A program made the position numbers and the translations under genes. 63,774 nt of DNA from the NCBI RefSeq assembly GCF_039522025.1, contig NZ_BAAADB010000008.1:1-63774 (forward strand), read 5' to 3'. Under the pieces are notes generated by a model. That model made no database searches and was not told the DNA's origin. It saw nothing but the letters and a program-made list of their open reading frames with translations. Source of the stretch: Deinococcus depolymerans. GTDB lineage: Bacteria; Deinococcota; Deinococci; Deinococcales; Deinococcaceae. This document shows, piece after piece, positions 23,341 through 33,118 of the stretch (its first letter is position 1; each line of letters begins with the position of its first letter).

Positions 23341-24095
23341 CCACCACCATGAACGGCGCCACTTCCCTCGGTTCCCGGTCCGTGCAGGGCGGCGCCCCGC
23401 TGTCCCTGGACGGCGTGACGTACCGCTACCAGAATCGCGCGGCAGGCGGGGCGGGGGTCGGGCCGCTCACGCTGAACGTGCCGGCCGGGGAGTTCCTGTG
23501 CGTGGTGGGGCCGTCCGGCAGCGGCAAGAGCACCCTGCTGAGCCTGCTGGCCGGGTTCCTGCGCCCCCAGGCGGGGCAGATCACGCTGGGCGGCGAACCT
23601 GTGCGCGGCCCGCACCCGCGCCTGACGCTGGTGCAGCAGGAGGCGGCGCTGTTCCCGTGGCTGACGGTCGCGGGGAACGTGGGCTTCGGCCTGCGCGGCC
23701 TGAACCGCGCGGACCGGCAGGCGCGCGTGACCGACGCGCTGCGGCAGGTGGGTCTGGCGGGCTTCGAGACGCGCCGCCCGCACGAACTGAGCGGCGGGCA
23801 GCGCCAGCGGGTCGCCCTGGCCCGCGCGCTGGCCATCCAGCCGGGCCTGCTGCTGCTCGACGAGCCGTTCAGCGCGCTCGATCACGCCACCCGCACCTCC
23901 CTGGCGGACGAGCTGCTGGCCCTGTGGTGGCAGCACAAGGTGACGGTCGTGTTCGTCACGCACCAGCTGGAAGAAGCCCTGCACCTGGGTCAGCGGGTCG
24001 TGGCGCTGCGCGGCGGTCAGGTGGCCCTGGACGCCCCTGCCAAGAACGTCAGCCTGGAAGACCTGCGCCGCACACTGGGAGACGAGGCGCCGTAA
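23337..24095 (+). CDS. ABC importer ATPase (SsuB/TauB-like)
   Basis: Energising subunit of 252 residues. Walker [10 protein letters not shown] near residue 61, Q-loop [10 protein letters not shown], signature [15 protein letters not shown] and Walker [14 protein letters not shown], then the switch histidine in FVTHQLEEA. The LFPWLTV context after the Q-loop is typical of sulfonate/taurine/nitrate importers. Last gene of the importer operon, followed by a strong two-way terminator. Confidence 0.95.
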   Translation: MTTTMNGATSLGSRSVQGGAPLSLDGVTYRYQNRAAGGAGVGPLTLNVPAGEFLCVVGPSGSGKSTLLSLLAGFLRPQAGQITLGGEPVRGPHPRLTLVQQEAALFPWLTVAGNVGFGLRGLNRADRQARVTDALRQVGLAGFETRRPHELSGGQRQRVALARALAIQPGLLLLDEPFSALDHATRTSLADELLALWWQHKVTVVFVTHQLEEALHLGQRVVALRGGQVALDAPAKNVSLEDLRRTLGDEAP

Positions 24096-24105
24096 CCCTC
24101 GACGA

Positions 24106-24162
24106 GCGGGAAACGGGGAGTGGGAACCGCCGGTCGGCTGGCTCCCCCTCCCCGTTTCCCGC
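24106..24162. terminator. Bidirectional terminator between the ABC importer and the MATE gene
   Basis: Perfect 15-bp stem, GCGGGAAACGGGGAG (24106-24120) with CTCCCCGTTTCCCGC (24148-24162), extended by GGG/CCC after one mismatch. It lies between two converging genes. Confidence 0.75.
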
Positions 24163-24170
24163 GGCGCTGT

Positions 24171-25574
24171 TCAGTGGGCGGCGGCCACCTCCCTGCCGCG
24201 CTGTTCGGTGGCGAGGCGGTCCCAGTTGATGCGGCGGCGTCTCCATTCGAAGATCAGGACCTTCACGACTTCCTCGGCGCCGCGGGCGAGGAACACGCCC
24301 CAGACGCCCAGCGGGGAGTACAGGCCCAGGCCGATGGCGAGGGGCAGTCCGACGACGAACGCGCCGATCACGTCGCCGATGATGACGCCCTTGCCGTCGG
24401 CCGCGCCGGGCAGGACGCCGCCGCCGATGATCATGTTACGCACCTTGAAGATCTGGAAGAACGCGCTGATCAGGATGCCGGTCAGTGCGATGTGGTGCAC
24501 GTCACTGCCGACGCGGGGGAACAGGCCGGGGACCAGGACGGCGCTCAGGGCGAACAGCAGGCCGAAGCCCAGGCCGGTGACGATCCCGGCGCGGCTGATT
24601 CGTCCGAGCCACAGCTGCGCGGCGGCGGCGTCCCCGGCGCCCAGGGAGCGGCCGATGAAGACGGTGGCGGCGCTCATCAGGCCGAAGGAACCGACGATGA
24701 AGATGCCTTCGAGCGTGCCGACGATCTGGCTGGCGGCGAGGGCGGCGGTGCCGACGCGGGCGAACACGGCGGCGTACAGGAACCCGCCGAGACTCCAGGC
24801 GAATTCGGTGAACGCGATGGGGGCGCTGATGGTCAGCAGGGGCGCGGCGATGGACCGCCACGCGGGGCGGGGGGGCAGGGTGAGCGCGGCGAGGTGGCGG
24901 GGGCCGTAGATCTGGTAGGCGAGGAGCGCGACTTTCAGGGTGTTGGCGATCACGATGGCCCAGGCGGCCCCGACCACCCCGAGTTGCGGGAGGGGGCCGA
25001 CGCCGAACACCAGGCTGTACGCCAGCAGGCTCTCGACGATCACGGTGATGACGGTGGCGACCAGGGGGGTGCGGGCGTGGCCGAGGGAACGCAGGGCGCC
25101 GCTGAGGATCCAGGCGAGGCTGCCGGGGATCAGGGCGAGCATGGTGACCTGCATGTACGGGGTGGCGGTGCGGGTGACGGCGTCCTCGCCGCCTGCGAGG
25201 CTCAGGAGGGGTCCGGCGAGCAGCACGACCGGGATGGTGAGCAGCCCTGCGAGGAGGAGGCTGGTGGCGACGCTGACGGTGAGGGTCTGGTTGACGCCGG
25301 TCTGGTCGCTGGCCCCGGCGCGGCGGGCGATGAGGATGGAGGTGCCGCTGCCCAGGGCGCCGAGGGTGACGAAGAACAGGAAGCCGAGGCTGCCGCTGAG
25401 GCCGACGGCGGCGACGGCGACGGCGCCGAGCGTGCCGACGATGATCTGGTTGATGAAGGTCAGGACGAGCTGGATGACCATTTCCAGGCTGACGGGCACG
25501 GCGATGGCGGCGATTTCACGGCCCGGACTCTTGATCGATTCAGTTGGTGGGATGGTGGCGGGCGTGGCAGACAT
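24171..25574 (-). CDS. MATE family efflux transporter
   Basis: Membrane antiporter of 467 residues with about 12 hydrophobic helices in two related halves. The start of the first half ([32 protein letters not shown]) and the mirrored second half ([18 protein letters not shown]) match the MatE domain pair. Members export drugs or cationic metabolites using sodium or protons. Start ATG 25574 (MSATPATI) is preferred to a GTG three codons earlier. Substrate unknown. It faces away from the homocitrate synthase promoter. Confidence 0.9.
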   Translation of the reverse strand: MSATPATIPPTESIKSPGREIAAIAVPVSLEMVIQLVLTFINQIIVGTLGAVAVAAVGLSGSLGFLFFVTLGALGSGTSILIARRAGASDQTGVNQTLTVSVATSLLLAGLLTIPVVLLAGPLLSLAGGEDAVTRTATPYMQVTMLALIPGSLAWILSGALRSLGHARTPLVATVITVIVESLLAYSLVFGVGPLPQLGVVGAAWAIVIANTLKVALLAYQIYGPRHLAALTLPPRPAWRSIAAPLLTISAPIAFTEFAWSLGGFLYAAVFARVGTAALAASQIVGTLEGIFIVGSFGLMSAATVFIGRSLGAGDAAAAQLWLGRISRAGIVTGLGFGLLFALSAVLVPGLFPRVGSDVHHIALTGILISAFFQIFKVRNMIIGGGVLPGAADGKGVIIGDVIGAFVVGLPLAIGLGLYSPLGVWGVFLARGAEEVVKVLIFEWRRRRINWDRLATEQRGREVAAAH

Positions 25575-25672
25575 GGTGTCCACGGTACACCGCCTGCCCC
25601 GGCGGGGAATCAGCCGTTGTGCGGATGCGGAGCGCCGCTCGGCTGGTCACGTCAGACTGATCGCCAACTTCT

Positions 25673-25684
25673 TATCAATTGATA
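25673..25684 (+). promoter_or_regulatory. 12-bp palindrome upstream of the homocitrate synthase promoter
   Basis: TATCAATTGATA is a perfect palindrome 18 bp before the -35 box, in a notably AT-rich stretch. It may be an operator or an activator site for the lysine pathway gene. Confidence 0.4.
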
Positions 25685-25702
25685 CCTATTTAGCCTATTT
25701 GA

Positions 25703-26941
<1,239 letters not shown>

Positions 26942-26991
26942 GGCAAGGTGTCGAGACGGCCCGGTCGGTGGCGCACAGTCGGTGGGACAGA

Positions 26992-27003
26992 ATGACGGCA
27001 TGA
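26992..27003 (+). other. Possible 3-residue micro-ORF overlapping the PhzF-like start
   Basis: ATG ACG GCA TGA: its stop overlaps the ATG of the next gene (ATGA). It resembles the micro-ORFs before glcF, meaB and the gene at 57626, but there is no clear TANNNT box at the right distance, so chance is quite possible. Confidence 0.25.
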
Positions 27004-27869
27004 ACGCCGAACCCACTCCGGTCACCGACTCCGAGACTGCGCCCGTGCCAGACCTGCGCCGGGTGTTCGCCGCGCCGGACGGCAGCGGTGGAAAACAGGT
27101 GGTTGTCTTTCCGGACGGGGGCAACGAGCAGGCGCGGGCGGCCGCCTCGGGTGCGCCCCTGAGCGTGTTCGTGCAGGCGGCCGACCCGACTGGTCTGAGG
27201 CTGTGGGTGTTCACGCCGACCCGCGAGAAGGGCAGCAGTGACAGCGCCGCCATTGCCGCGCTGAGCGCCGTGCAGGGCAGCGCGGGCCTGCTGGACGTGG
27301 TGGAGGTCACGCAGGGCGACCCGGAGGCAGGCGGCGAGGTGCAGATGGCGCAGCTGTGCGGCGGCGAGTGGCTGCTGCGTCAGGGCGTGGTGACGGTGCA
27401 GGCGGTCACGGCGGACCTGTCGGCGCTGAAGTTATCGGCGCTGGGCCTGTCGGGATCGGGCCTCTCCCCTGCCTGGGTGGCCGGGACGGGCCGTCCGAAT
27501 CTGGTGGCGGAGGTCGCGGACCTGGGCGCACTGGACGCCTTCGTGCCGGACGACGCGGCCGTGAGTGGCGTGAACCGCGCGACCGGCACGACCGGCCTGA
27601 TCCTGTTCTGCATGGGCGGCCCGGCCCGCGCGGACGTGAGTTTCCGGGCGTTCGGGCCGCTGAAGGGCTTTAGCGAGGACGCCGCGAGCAGCAACATGCT
27701 GGCCTGCCTGACCGGCGTGCTGGGCCACCTGGGTCGCCTGCCGGCAGACAGTACCCTGATCCGCGCGGCGCAGCGCCGGCCCGGTCAGCCTGCCCGCCTG
27801 AGCGCCCAGTACGCCCCGGCGGACGGCGGCACCGAGGTCTGGGTGGGGGGCCGGGTCACGCCGGTCTGA
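27000..27869 (+). CDS. PhzF-like protein (diaminopimelate-epimerase fold)
   Basis: Cytoplasmic protein of 289 residues. The fold is suggested by the N-terminal [17 protein letters not shown] segment and by the C-terminal signature [22 protein letters not shown], which matches the PhzF motif region (R.F.P..G..EDPA.GSA). PhzF proteins isomerise phenazine precursors, but most members have unknown substrates. Here the usual GN(P/Q)xAVV and EDPATGSA residues are not well kept, so catalysis is doubtful. ATG 27000 lacks a strong ribosome site; a tiny ORF overlaps it. It stands alone between homocitrate synthase and rlmN. Confidence 0.65.
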   Translation: MNAEPTPVTDSETAPVPDLRRVFAAPDGSGGKQVVVFPDGGNEQARAAASGAPLSVFVQAADPTGLRLWVFTPTREKGSSDSAAIAALSAVQGSAGLLDVVEVTQGDPEAGGEVQMAQLCGGEWLLRQGVVTVQAVTADLSALKLSALGLSGSGLSPAWVAGTGRPNLVAEVADLGALDAFVPDDAAVSGVNRATGTTGLILFCMGGPARADVSFRAFGPLKGFSEDAASSNMLACLTGVLGHLGRLPADSTLIRAAQRRPGQPARLSAQYAPADGGTEVWVGGRVTPV

Positions 27870-27889
27870 CCGGGGGGCGCGGGAGGGCC

Positions 27890-27923
27890 GGTGCTGGCGG
27901 TGCGGTGCTGGCGGTGCGGTGCG
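27890..27923 (+). repeat. Tandem repeat, 14-bp unit, about 2.4 copies
   Basis: GGTGCTGGCGGTGC occurs at 27890-27903 and 27904-27917, followed by a partial third copy, just upstream of the rlmN promoter. It is probably a slippage repeat. Confidence 0.6.
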
Positions 27924-27951
27924 CCTCACGGAAGGGGAGCCGCCCGCCCCG

Positions 27952-27957
27952 TACACT
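27952..27957 (+). promoter_or_regulatory. -10 box of rlmN (leaderless)
   Basis: TACACT, 6 nt before ATG 27964. Confidence 0.5.
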
Positions 27958-27963
27958 GTCTTC

Positions 27964-29019
27964 ATGGAGCTTTTACTGGACCTTCACCCCGACGCCTACC
28001 CGCTGCAGGGCTTCCGCCGCAAGCAGCTGCTGGAGTGGGTGTTCGAGCAGGGCGTGGGCACCTTCGACGCCATGACCAACCTGCCCGCCCAGGCCCGCGC
28101 CCAGCTGGAGGCCTCGTACCAGCTGAACCCGTTCAAGCTGATCGAGACGGTCCGCAGCGCCGACGGCAGCGTGAAGTACCTGTTCACGCTGATGGACGGC
28201 CGGCAGATGGAAGCGGTGTACATGCCGTACCTGGACCGCAAGACCATCTGCGTGTCCACCATGGTCGGCTGCCCCGCCAAGTGCGCATTCTGCGCGACCG
28301 GCGCGATGGGGTTCGGCCGGAACCTGACGCCCGGCGAGATCGTGGGGCAGGTGCTGGCCGTGGCGGGCGGCGAGGGCTTCGCGCCGCGCGAGATCCGCAA
28401 CCTGGTGTTCATGGGCATGGGCGAGGCCATGCTGAACTACGACAACACCATGCTGGCCGCCCGCATCCTGCTGCACCCGGACGCGCTGGACATGAGCAAG
28501 CGCCGCGTGACGCTCTCCACGGTCGGCATCGCCAAGGGGATTCAGCGGCTGGCGACCGAGGACGACCTGGGCATCAAGCTGGCGATCAGCCTGCACGCCC
28601 CGGACGAGGAGACGCGCCGCCGTATCATCCCGACCGGCGCGGTGAACTCCATCGAGGAGATCATGGCCGCCGCCCGGGAGTACCAGTCGGTCACGGGCCG
28701 CCGCATCACCATGGAGTACACCATGCTGAAGGGAATCAACGATCACCTGTGGCAGGCGGAACTGCTGGCGGACCTGCTGCGCGGCATGGTCAGCCACGTG
28801 AACCTGATTCCCATGAACCCCTGGCCCGGCTCGGACTTCGAGAGCACCACCGAGGAGCAGCTCCAGGCCTTCTACGACACCCTGGAGGCGCGCGGCGTGG
28901 ACGTCAGCGTGCGCCGCTCGCGCGGTCGGGACGCCGGGGCCGCCTGCGGGCAACTGGCGCTGAAACGGCCGTACGCCGTCAGTGGCGGGCCGGCCGCCGG
29001 GACACCCGCCGGGGCCTGA
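27964..29019 (+). CDS. rlmN: Dual-specificity 23S rRNA/tRNA adenine-C2 methyltransferase RlmN
   Basis: Radical-SAM enzyme of 351 residues that methylates C2 of A2503 in 23S rRNA and A37 in some tRNAs. The radical-SAM cysteines are Cys103, Cys107 and Cys110 (CPAKCAFC). The methyl-carrying cysteine is Cys328 in the family segment [29 protein letters not shown] and [14 protein letters not shown] are RlmN signatures. ATG 27964 is placed by the leaderless -10 box. The last 20 residues are a Gly/Ala/Pro-rich tail. Monocistronic, followed by a GC-rich hairpin. Confidence 0.97.
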   Translation: MELLLDLHPDAYPLQGFRRKQLLEWVFEQGVGTFDAMTNLPAQARAQLEASYQLNPFKLIETVRSADGSVKYLFTLMDGRQMEAVYMPYLDRKTICVSTMVGCPAKCAFCATGAMGFGRNLTPGEIVGQVLAVAGGEGFAPREIRNLVFMGMGEAMLNYDNTMLAARILLHPDALDMSKRRVTLSTVGIAKGIQRLATEDDLGIKLAISLHAPDEETRRRIIPTGAVNSIEEIMAAAREYQSVTGRRITMEYTMLKGINDHLWQAELLADLLRGMVSHVNLIPMNPWPGSDFESTTEEQLQAFYDTLEARGVDVSVRRSRGRDAGAACGQLALKRPYAVSGGPAAGTPAGA

Positions 29020-29028
29020 ACGCCGCAG

Positions 29029-29058
29029 CGCGCCGCCCGGTCCCGGCGGGGCGGCGCG
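29029..29058 (+). terminator. GC-rich hairpin after rlmN
   Basis: 10-bp stem CGCGCCGCCC (29029-29038) with GGGCGGCGCG (29049-29058). No T run, so efficiency is uncertain. Confidence 0.5.
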
Positions 29059-29132
29059 GGCACATGAGTAAGGGTTCCGATAGAGGTTAATGCTACGCTA
29101 CTCGCGTTTCCGAACACCAGGAGGCCATCAAG

Positions 29133-30746
29133 GTGACGCAATACACACGTTCCGTTCTGCTGGGCCTGACGCTGGCCCTCGCCAGCCACGGCGCCGCCCA
29201 GACCATGATCGAGACGGTCGGTGCGGCCGGCATCCAGAACACGCTGCAATCCGCCGGCACGTCCGCCATCCCGAAAGTGAATCTTCCCACCGTGCCCGGC
29301 GCCGCCAGCGACGCGGGCGGGGCGGCCACCCCCGCCCCGGCAGTCACCGTCACCCCCCTGAGCGCCGAGCAGGAAACCCAGTTGCAGGCCGCTCAGGCCG
29401 CGTTCCGCGCCGGGAACCTCGCGCAGGCACGCGCGGCCTTCGAGACGCTGGTCACGCAGAACTACACCAATCCCGCGCCGCACTTCGGGCTGGCCCTGGT
29501 GCTGTTCGCGCAGAACGACGACCGGGGCGCCGCCTTTGAACTCACGCAGTTCACGGCGCTGGCCCCCACCCGCTTCGAGGGGCCGTACAACCTCGGCGTG
29601 ATCGCCAGCCGGCAGGGCAACCACGCCGAAGCGCTGCAACTGTACGCCAGGGCCGCCACCCTGATGACCGACCAGGCAGGACCGGCCGCACGCCGCCAGG
29701 TGCTCGAAGCGCTGGCCGCCGAACAGACCCGCAAGGCGGACTTCGCGGCGCTGAGCGGCACCCTGGCCGCCATCGCCACGCTGGACCCGCAGGACCTGGA
29801 CGTGCAGTACCGGCTCGCTCAGGCCCGCACCCTGAGTGGGCAGGGCGCCGCCGCGCTGCCCGGCGTGTACGCCCTGCTGCAGCAGGCCCCCGCCCGTGCC
29901 GACGCCGCGCTGCTGCTGGCCGACATCTACGTCGCGCAGGGCCTCCCGGACCGCGCCGTGCGTGAACTCGACGCGGCCGCCACCCGCATCACGAACGGCA
30001 GTGACCGCGCGGCGCTGCTGCTGCGCAAGGCCGACGTGCTCGCCCAGGCCGGCGACACGCGCGCCGCCGTGTTCGCCGCTCAGGACGCCACCCGCGCCGA
30101 CAGCCGCAACGCCGCCGCCTTCGCCCGCGTGGGCGAACTGCGCGCCCTGCGCGGCGACCGGCCCGGCGCCCTGAGCTTCTACCAGAACGCCGTGAAGCTC
30201 GCCCCGCAGAACGCCGCCTACCGCGCCGCGCTGGCCGGCGTGCGCCTCACCCTGAACCAGAACGCCGAGGCCGCCGCCGACGCCGCGCAGGCCCTGACCC
30301 TGCGGCCCGACGACACCACCCTGGCCCGCGCGCTGTTCGTGCAGGGCGTCGCCGCCTACCGCCAGGGTCAGTACGCGCAGGCCACCCGCGCCCTGAGTTC
30401 CAGCCAGACCCGCGCGCCCAGCGCCGACACCAGCCTGTGGCTGGGCCTCAGCGCCTACGCGCAGAAGGACTACGCGGCCGCCGCGACCGCCCTGAGCGAG
30501 AGCGTGAAACTCAGTCCCACCCCCACCGCGCGCCTGAACCTCGCCAGCGCCCTGCTCGCCAGCGCCCGCTACGCGGAAGCCGAGGCGATCCTGCGCGGCC
30601 TGGTCAGCGACGACCCTAAGAACGCCGAGGCGTGGTTCCAGCTGGGCCTGTCCCAGCGCGCCCAGGCGCGTGAAACCGACGCCCGCGCGTCCCTGAAGAC
30701 CGCCGCCGCGCTGGGCAGCGCCCGCGCCGCCGGAGCCCTCAAATGA
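29133..30746 (+). CDS. Exported tetratricopeptide-repeat protein
   Basis: Protein of 537 residues. Signal peptide at 1-22 (RSVLLGLTLALASHGAAQ), a Ala/Pro/Thr-rich linker to about residue 70, then a long series of TPR-type helical hairpins to the C terminus, for example FRAGNLAQARAAFETLV, FELTQFTALAPTRFEGPYNLG, YRQGQYAQATRALSSS and LASARYAEAEAILRGLV, at least ten units. TPR arrays are scaffolds for protein complexes, so a periplasmic role in envelope assembly is likely. GTG 29133 has AGGAGG 9-14 nt upstream. First gene of a five-gene coupled run; its stop overlaps the SPOR gene (ATGA). Confidence 0.88.
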   Translation: MTQYTRSVLLGLTLALASHGAAQTMIETVGAAGIQNTLQSAGTSAIPKVNLPTVPGAASDAGGAATPAPAVTVTPLSAEQETQLQAAQAAFRAGNLAQARAAFETLVTQNYTNPAPHFGLALVLFAQNDDRGAAFELTQFTALAPTRFEGPYNLGVIASRQGNHAEALQLYARAATLMTDQAGPAARRQVLEALAAEQTRKADFAALSGTLAAIATLDPQDLDVQYRLAQARTLSGQGAAALPGVYALLQQAPARADAALLLADIYVAQGLPDRAVRELDAAATRITNGSDRAALLLRKADVLAQAGDTRAAVFAAQDATRADSRNAAAFARVGELRALRGDRPGALSFYQNAVKLAPQNAAYRAALAGVRLTLNQNAEAAADAAQALTLRPDDTTLARALFVQGVAAYRQGQYAQATRALSSSQTRAPSADTSLWLGLSAYAQKDYAAAATALSESVKLSPTPTARLNLASALLASARYAEAEAILRGLVSDDPKNAEAWFQLGLSQRAQARETDARASLKTAAALGSARAAGALK

Positions 30747-31771
30747 GCCGCGCGAACACCGGACCGCGCCGCTGGCCGGACCTGATGATCGGCCTGCTCG
30801 TCCTGCTGCTGCTGGGCGGGTTCGGCACGCTGCTGCTGCGCGGCACCCCGCAGAACGCCACCACCGCCGGCACCCCCACCACGCAACCCACCAGCGAGGC
30901 GAGCATCCCCGGCGCGCCCGGCACCGCCGACACGGGCAGCGTCGCCGCGGCGCCCATCACGCAGGCGCCCACCACGGAGCCCGTGGCGCCGCCCACCCAG
31001 GACAGCGCCGCCACCACCGACCCCAGCACCGACACCACTGCTGCCGCCCCGGCCGCCACCGACGCACCCATCATCGAGGCGGCCCCCATCGGCACCGCGC
31101 CCGTCACGGACCCGGCCAGCACCACCGACGCCACCACCGACCCGGCCACCGAGCCAGCTGCCGATCCGGCCGCCACGCCGGGCAACCCGGCCCCCCGCCC
31201 GGAAGGCGCCGTCCCCACCAGCGAGCAGCGCGTCCCGCTGCGCAGCGACTACCGCATCACCCTCGGCACCTTCAGCAGCGAGGCCGCCGCGCAGAGTGCC
31301 GCCGCACCCGTCCAGGGCATCGGGTACACCGTCTACCCCATCGACGTGGGCTCGCAGGTCGTCGCGCAGGTCGGCCCCTTCGCAGACGAGGCCAGCGCCC
31401 GCCAGGCCCTCGCCGACGTGCAACGCGCCTACCCCCGCGCCGTCCTGTACCCCCCCCGTGACCGCGCCGCCAGCACCGACAGCAGCGGCGCCAACCCCGG
31501 CGACCGCGCCGCGCCGGCCCCCGACACGGCCAGCGCCCCCGCCCCGGCACCCAGCGGCCCCACCTACCTGCAGGTCGGCGCGTTCGACCGCGTGGAGAGC
31601 GCCCAGAACCTCGTGCAGCAACTCCGGGATCTCGGGTACAACCCCACCGTGAACGCCCCCGAAGGCAAGAAGGTCACGGTGCTCGTCGGCCCCTACGAGA
31701 ACCCGGCCGCCCTGACCCGCACCGAAACCCGCCTCGCCGACAACGGCCTCGACAGTTTCCGGGTCCGCTAA
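30743..31771 (+). CDS. SPOR-domain membrane protein (two SPOR repeats)
   Basis: Protein of 342 residues with one membrane helix at about 13-32 (LMIGLLVLLLLGGFGTLLL). A long Thr/Ala/Pro linker (to about 160) crosses the periplasm, followed by two SPOR repeats: RSDYRITLGTFSSEAAAQ... (165-235) and GPTYLQVGAFDRVESAQ... (268-340). SPOR domains bind denuded peptidoglycan glycan strands at septa, so a division or wall role is likely. The simple-sequence linker is rich in ACC, GCC and CCC. Coupled to the TPR gene by ATGA and to rex by a 1-nt gap. Confidence 0.9.
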   Translation: MSRANTGPRRWPDLMIGLLVLLLLGGFGTLLLRGTPQNATTAGTPTTQPTSEASIPGAPGTADTGSVAAAPITQAPTTEPVAPPTQDSAATTDPSTDTTAAAPAATDAPIIEAAPIGTAPVTDPASTTDATTDPATEPAADPAATPGNPAPRPEGAVPTSEQRVPLRSDYRITLGTFSSEAAAQSAAAPVQGIGYTVYPIDVGSQVVAQVGPFADEASARQALADVQRAYPRAVLYPPRDRAASTDSSGANPGDRAAPAPDTASAPAPAPSGPTYLQVGAFDRVESAQNLVQQLRDLGYNPTVNAPEGKKVTVLVGPYENPAALTRTETRLADNGLDSFRVR

Positions 31772-31772
31772 C

Positions 31773-32471
31773 GTGGCCGAAATACCCACCGCCGCCATCA
31801 GCCGCCTCGTCACCTACCTGCGCATCCTCGAACAGCTCGAGACGCAGGACGTCAGCCGCACCAGCAGCAACGACCTCGCCGAACGCGCCGGGGTCAGCGC
31901 CTTCCAGGTCCGCAAGGACCTCGCTTACTTCGGGCGTTTCGGCACGCGCGGCATGGGCTACACCGTCCCGATCCTCAAACGCGAACTCGTCCGGGTGCTC
32001 GGCCTGAACCAGACCTGGAACGTCGTGATCGTCGGCGTCGGCCGCCTCGGGCAGGCCATCGCCAACTACCCCGGCGCCAGCGACTACCAGTTCCAGTACG
32101 TCGGCCTGTTCGACGTGAACCCCGCCCTGGTCGGCCAGCAGGTCCGCGGCCTCACCGTCCGTCACACCGACGAACTGCGCGACTTCACGCGCCACAACAC
32201 CGTCGACATGGGCTTCCTGGCCGTTCCGCCCGAACACGCCCAGGACGCCGCGCAGGCCCTCGCCGACGCCGGGGTCAAGGGCATCCTCAACTTCGCGCCT
32301 GTGGTCATCCAGCCCCGCACCCTTGAGCGCGGCGGCCCGCAAGAAATCAGTGACGAATGGCGTGGTCTGATCGTCGAAAACATCGACTTCCTCGCCGGCA
32401 TGAAACGCCTCGCCTTCTACATCCTCAACCCTCACCTCAAAGACGCCCCCACCCCGGAGGACCCCGCATGA
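31773..32471 (+). CDS. rex: Redox-sensing repressor Rex
   Basis: NAD(H)-responsive repressor of 232 residues. The N-terminal winged helix (AISRLVTYLRILEQLE..RTSSNDLAERAGVSAFQVRKDLAYFG, residues 5-55) has the Rex QVRKDLAYFGRFGTRG signature. A Rossmann domain follows (VVIVGVGRLGQAI near 85). A C-terminal helix (FLAGMKRLAFYIL) makes the domain-swapped dimer. Rex leaves DNA when NADH/NAD+ rises and controls respiration and fermentation genes. GTG 31773 starts 1 nt after the SPOR stop, and the Rex stop overlaps the next lipoprotein gene (ATGA), an unusual envelope setting for Rex. Confidence 0.96.
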   Translation: MAEIPTAAISRLVTYLRILEQLETQDVSRTSSNDLAERAGVSAFQVRKDLAYFGRFGTRGMGYTVPILKRELVRVLGLNQTWNVVIVGVGRLGQAIANYPGASDYQFQYVGLFDVNPALVGQQVRGLTVRHTDELRDFTRHNTVDMGFLAVPPEHAQDAAQALADAGVKGILNFAPVVIQPRTLERGGPQEISDEWRGLIVENIDFLAGMKRLAFYILNPHLKDAPTPEDPA

Positions 32472-33118
32472 AGAAACTCCCCCTACTCGCCCTCCCCCTC
32501 CTTCTTGCAGCGTGCGGTGAAACCGGCGTGAACGTCGGCCAGGGTGTCAGCATGACCGCCGCTCTGACCGGCACCGAGGTCGGCGCCGACGTGGTCAACG
32601 TCTACGCCAAAAATGCCGACGGCACGCGCGGCGCGTACATGGGCAGCGAGGTCAAGGTCTACCGCCCCACCCAGGGCGCCCTGAACTTCCAGGTGAAGGC
32701 CGGCAGTCTGGGCGTGACCATCACGGCCGCCAAGGTCGTGTACACGGACGCCTCCGGCACCCCCTTCGCCGCACCCTCGAACACCTTCAACACGACCCTG
32801 AACATCAAGGTGCCGGAAGGCTACGTCTGCGCGGGCGGCGCCACCAACTGCACCTTCACCGAGAAGACCGCCGCCCCCATCAGCTTCACCGCCCCCACCA
32901 CCGGGCTGTACCTCCTGAGCGAGCAGGCGGCCATCGCCGCCGCCGACAGCTGCGTGGACGGCTCCGCAGCGCTCGCATCAGGCCAGGGCGCCTGCGCCGA
33001 AGTCCGCATGAACATCACCCTCACCGGCCAGGACACCCTCGGCGCCACCCGCACCATCACCATCCCGCAGGCCCAGGTCCGCGTCTACGTCGCCAACGTC
33101 ACCGAAGAGGTCCGCTGA
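32468..33118 (+). CDS. Secreted lipoprotein of unknown function
   Basis: Protein of 216 residues. Signal peptide MKKLPLLALPLLLAAC ends in a lipobox with Cys16. The mature part is mostly beta in character: LNFQVKAGSLGVTITAAKVVYTDA, and a C-terminal VRMNITLTGQDTLG segment. A loop at about 120-175 has four cysteines (YVCAGGATNCTF, DSCVDG, GACAEV) that may form disulfides. I recognise no family. ATG 32468 overlaps the rex stop, and its own stop (33116-33118) directly abuts the ATG of the giant Ig-repeat protein, so the pair probably work together on the cell surface. Confidence 0.8.
   Translation: MKKLPLLALPLLLAACGETGVNVGQGVSMTAALTGTEVGADVVNVYAKNADGTRGAYMGSEVKVYRPTQGALNFQVKAGSLGVTITAAKVVYTDASGTPFAAPSNTFNTTLNIKVPEGYVCAGGATNCTFTEKTAAPISFTAPTTGLYLLSEQAAIAAADSCVDGSAALASGQGACAEVRMNITLTGQDTLGATRTITIPQAQVRVYVANVTEEVR

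Noticed and set aside
27000..27869. Diaminopimelate epimerase (dapF)
   Set aside because: The fold may be shared, but the catalytic cysteine segments of DapF are absent; the PhzF-like match is better, and lysine is made here by the aminoadipate route.
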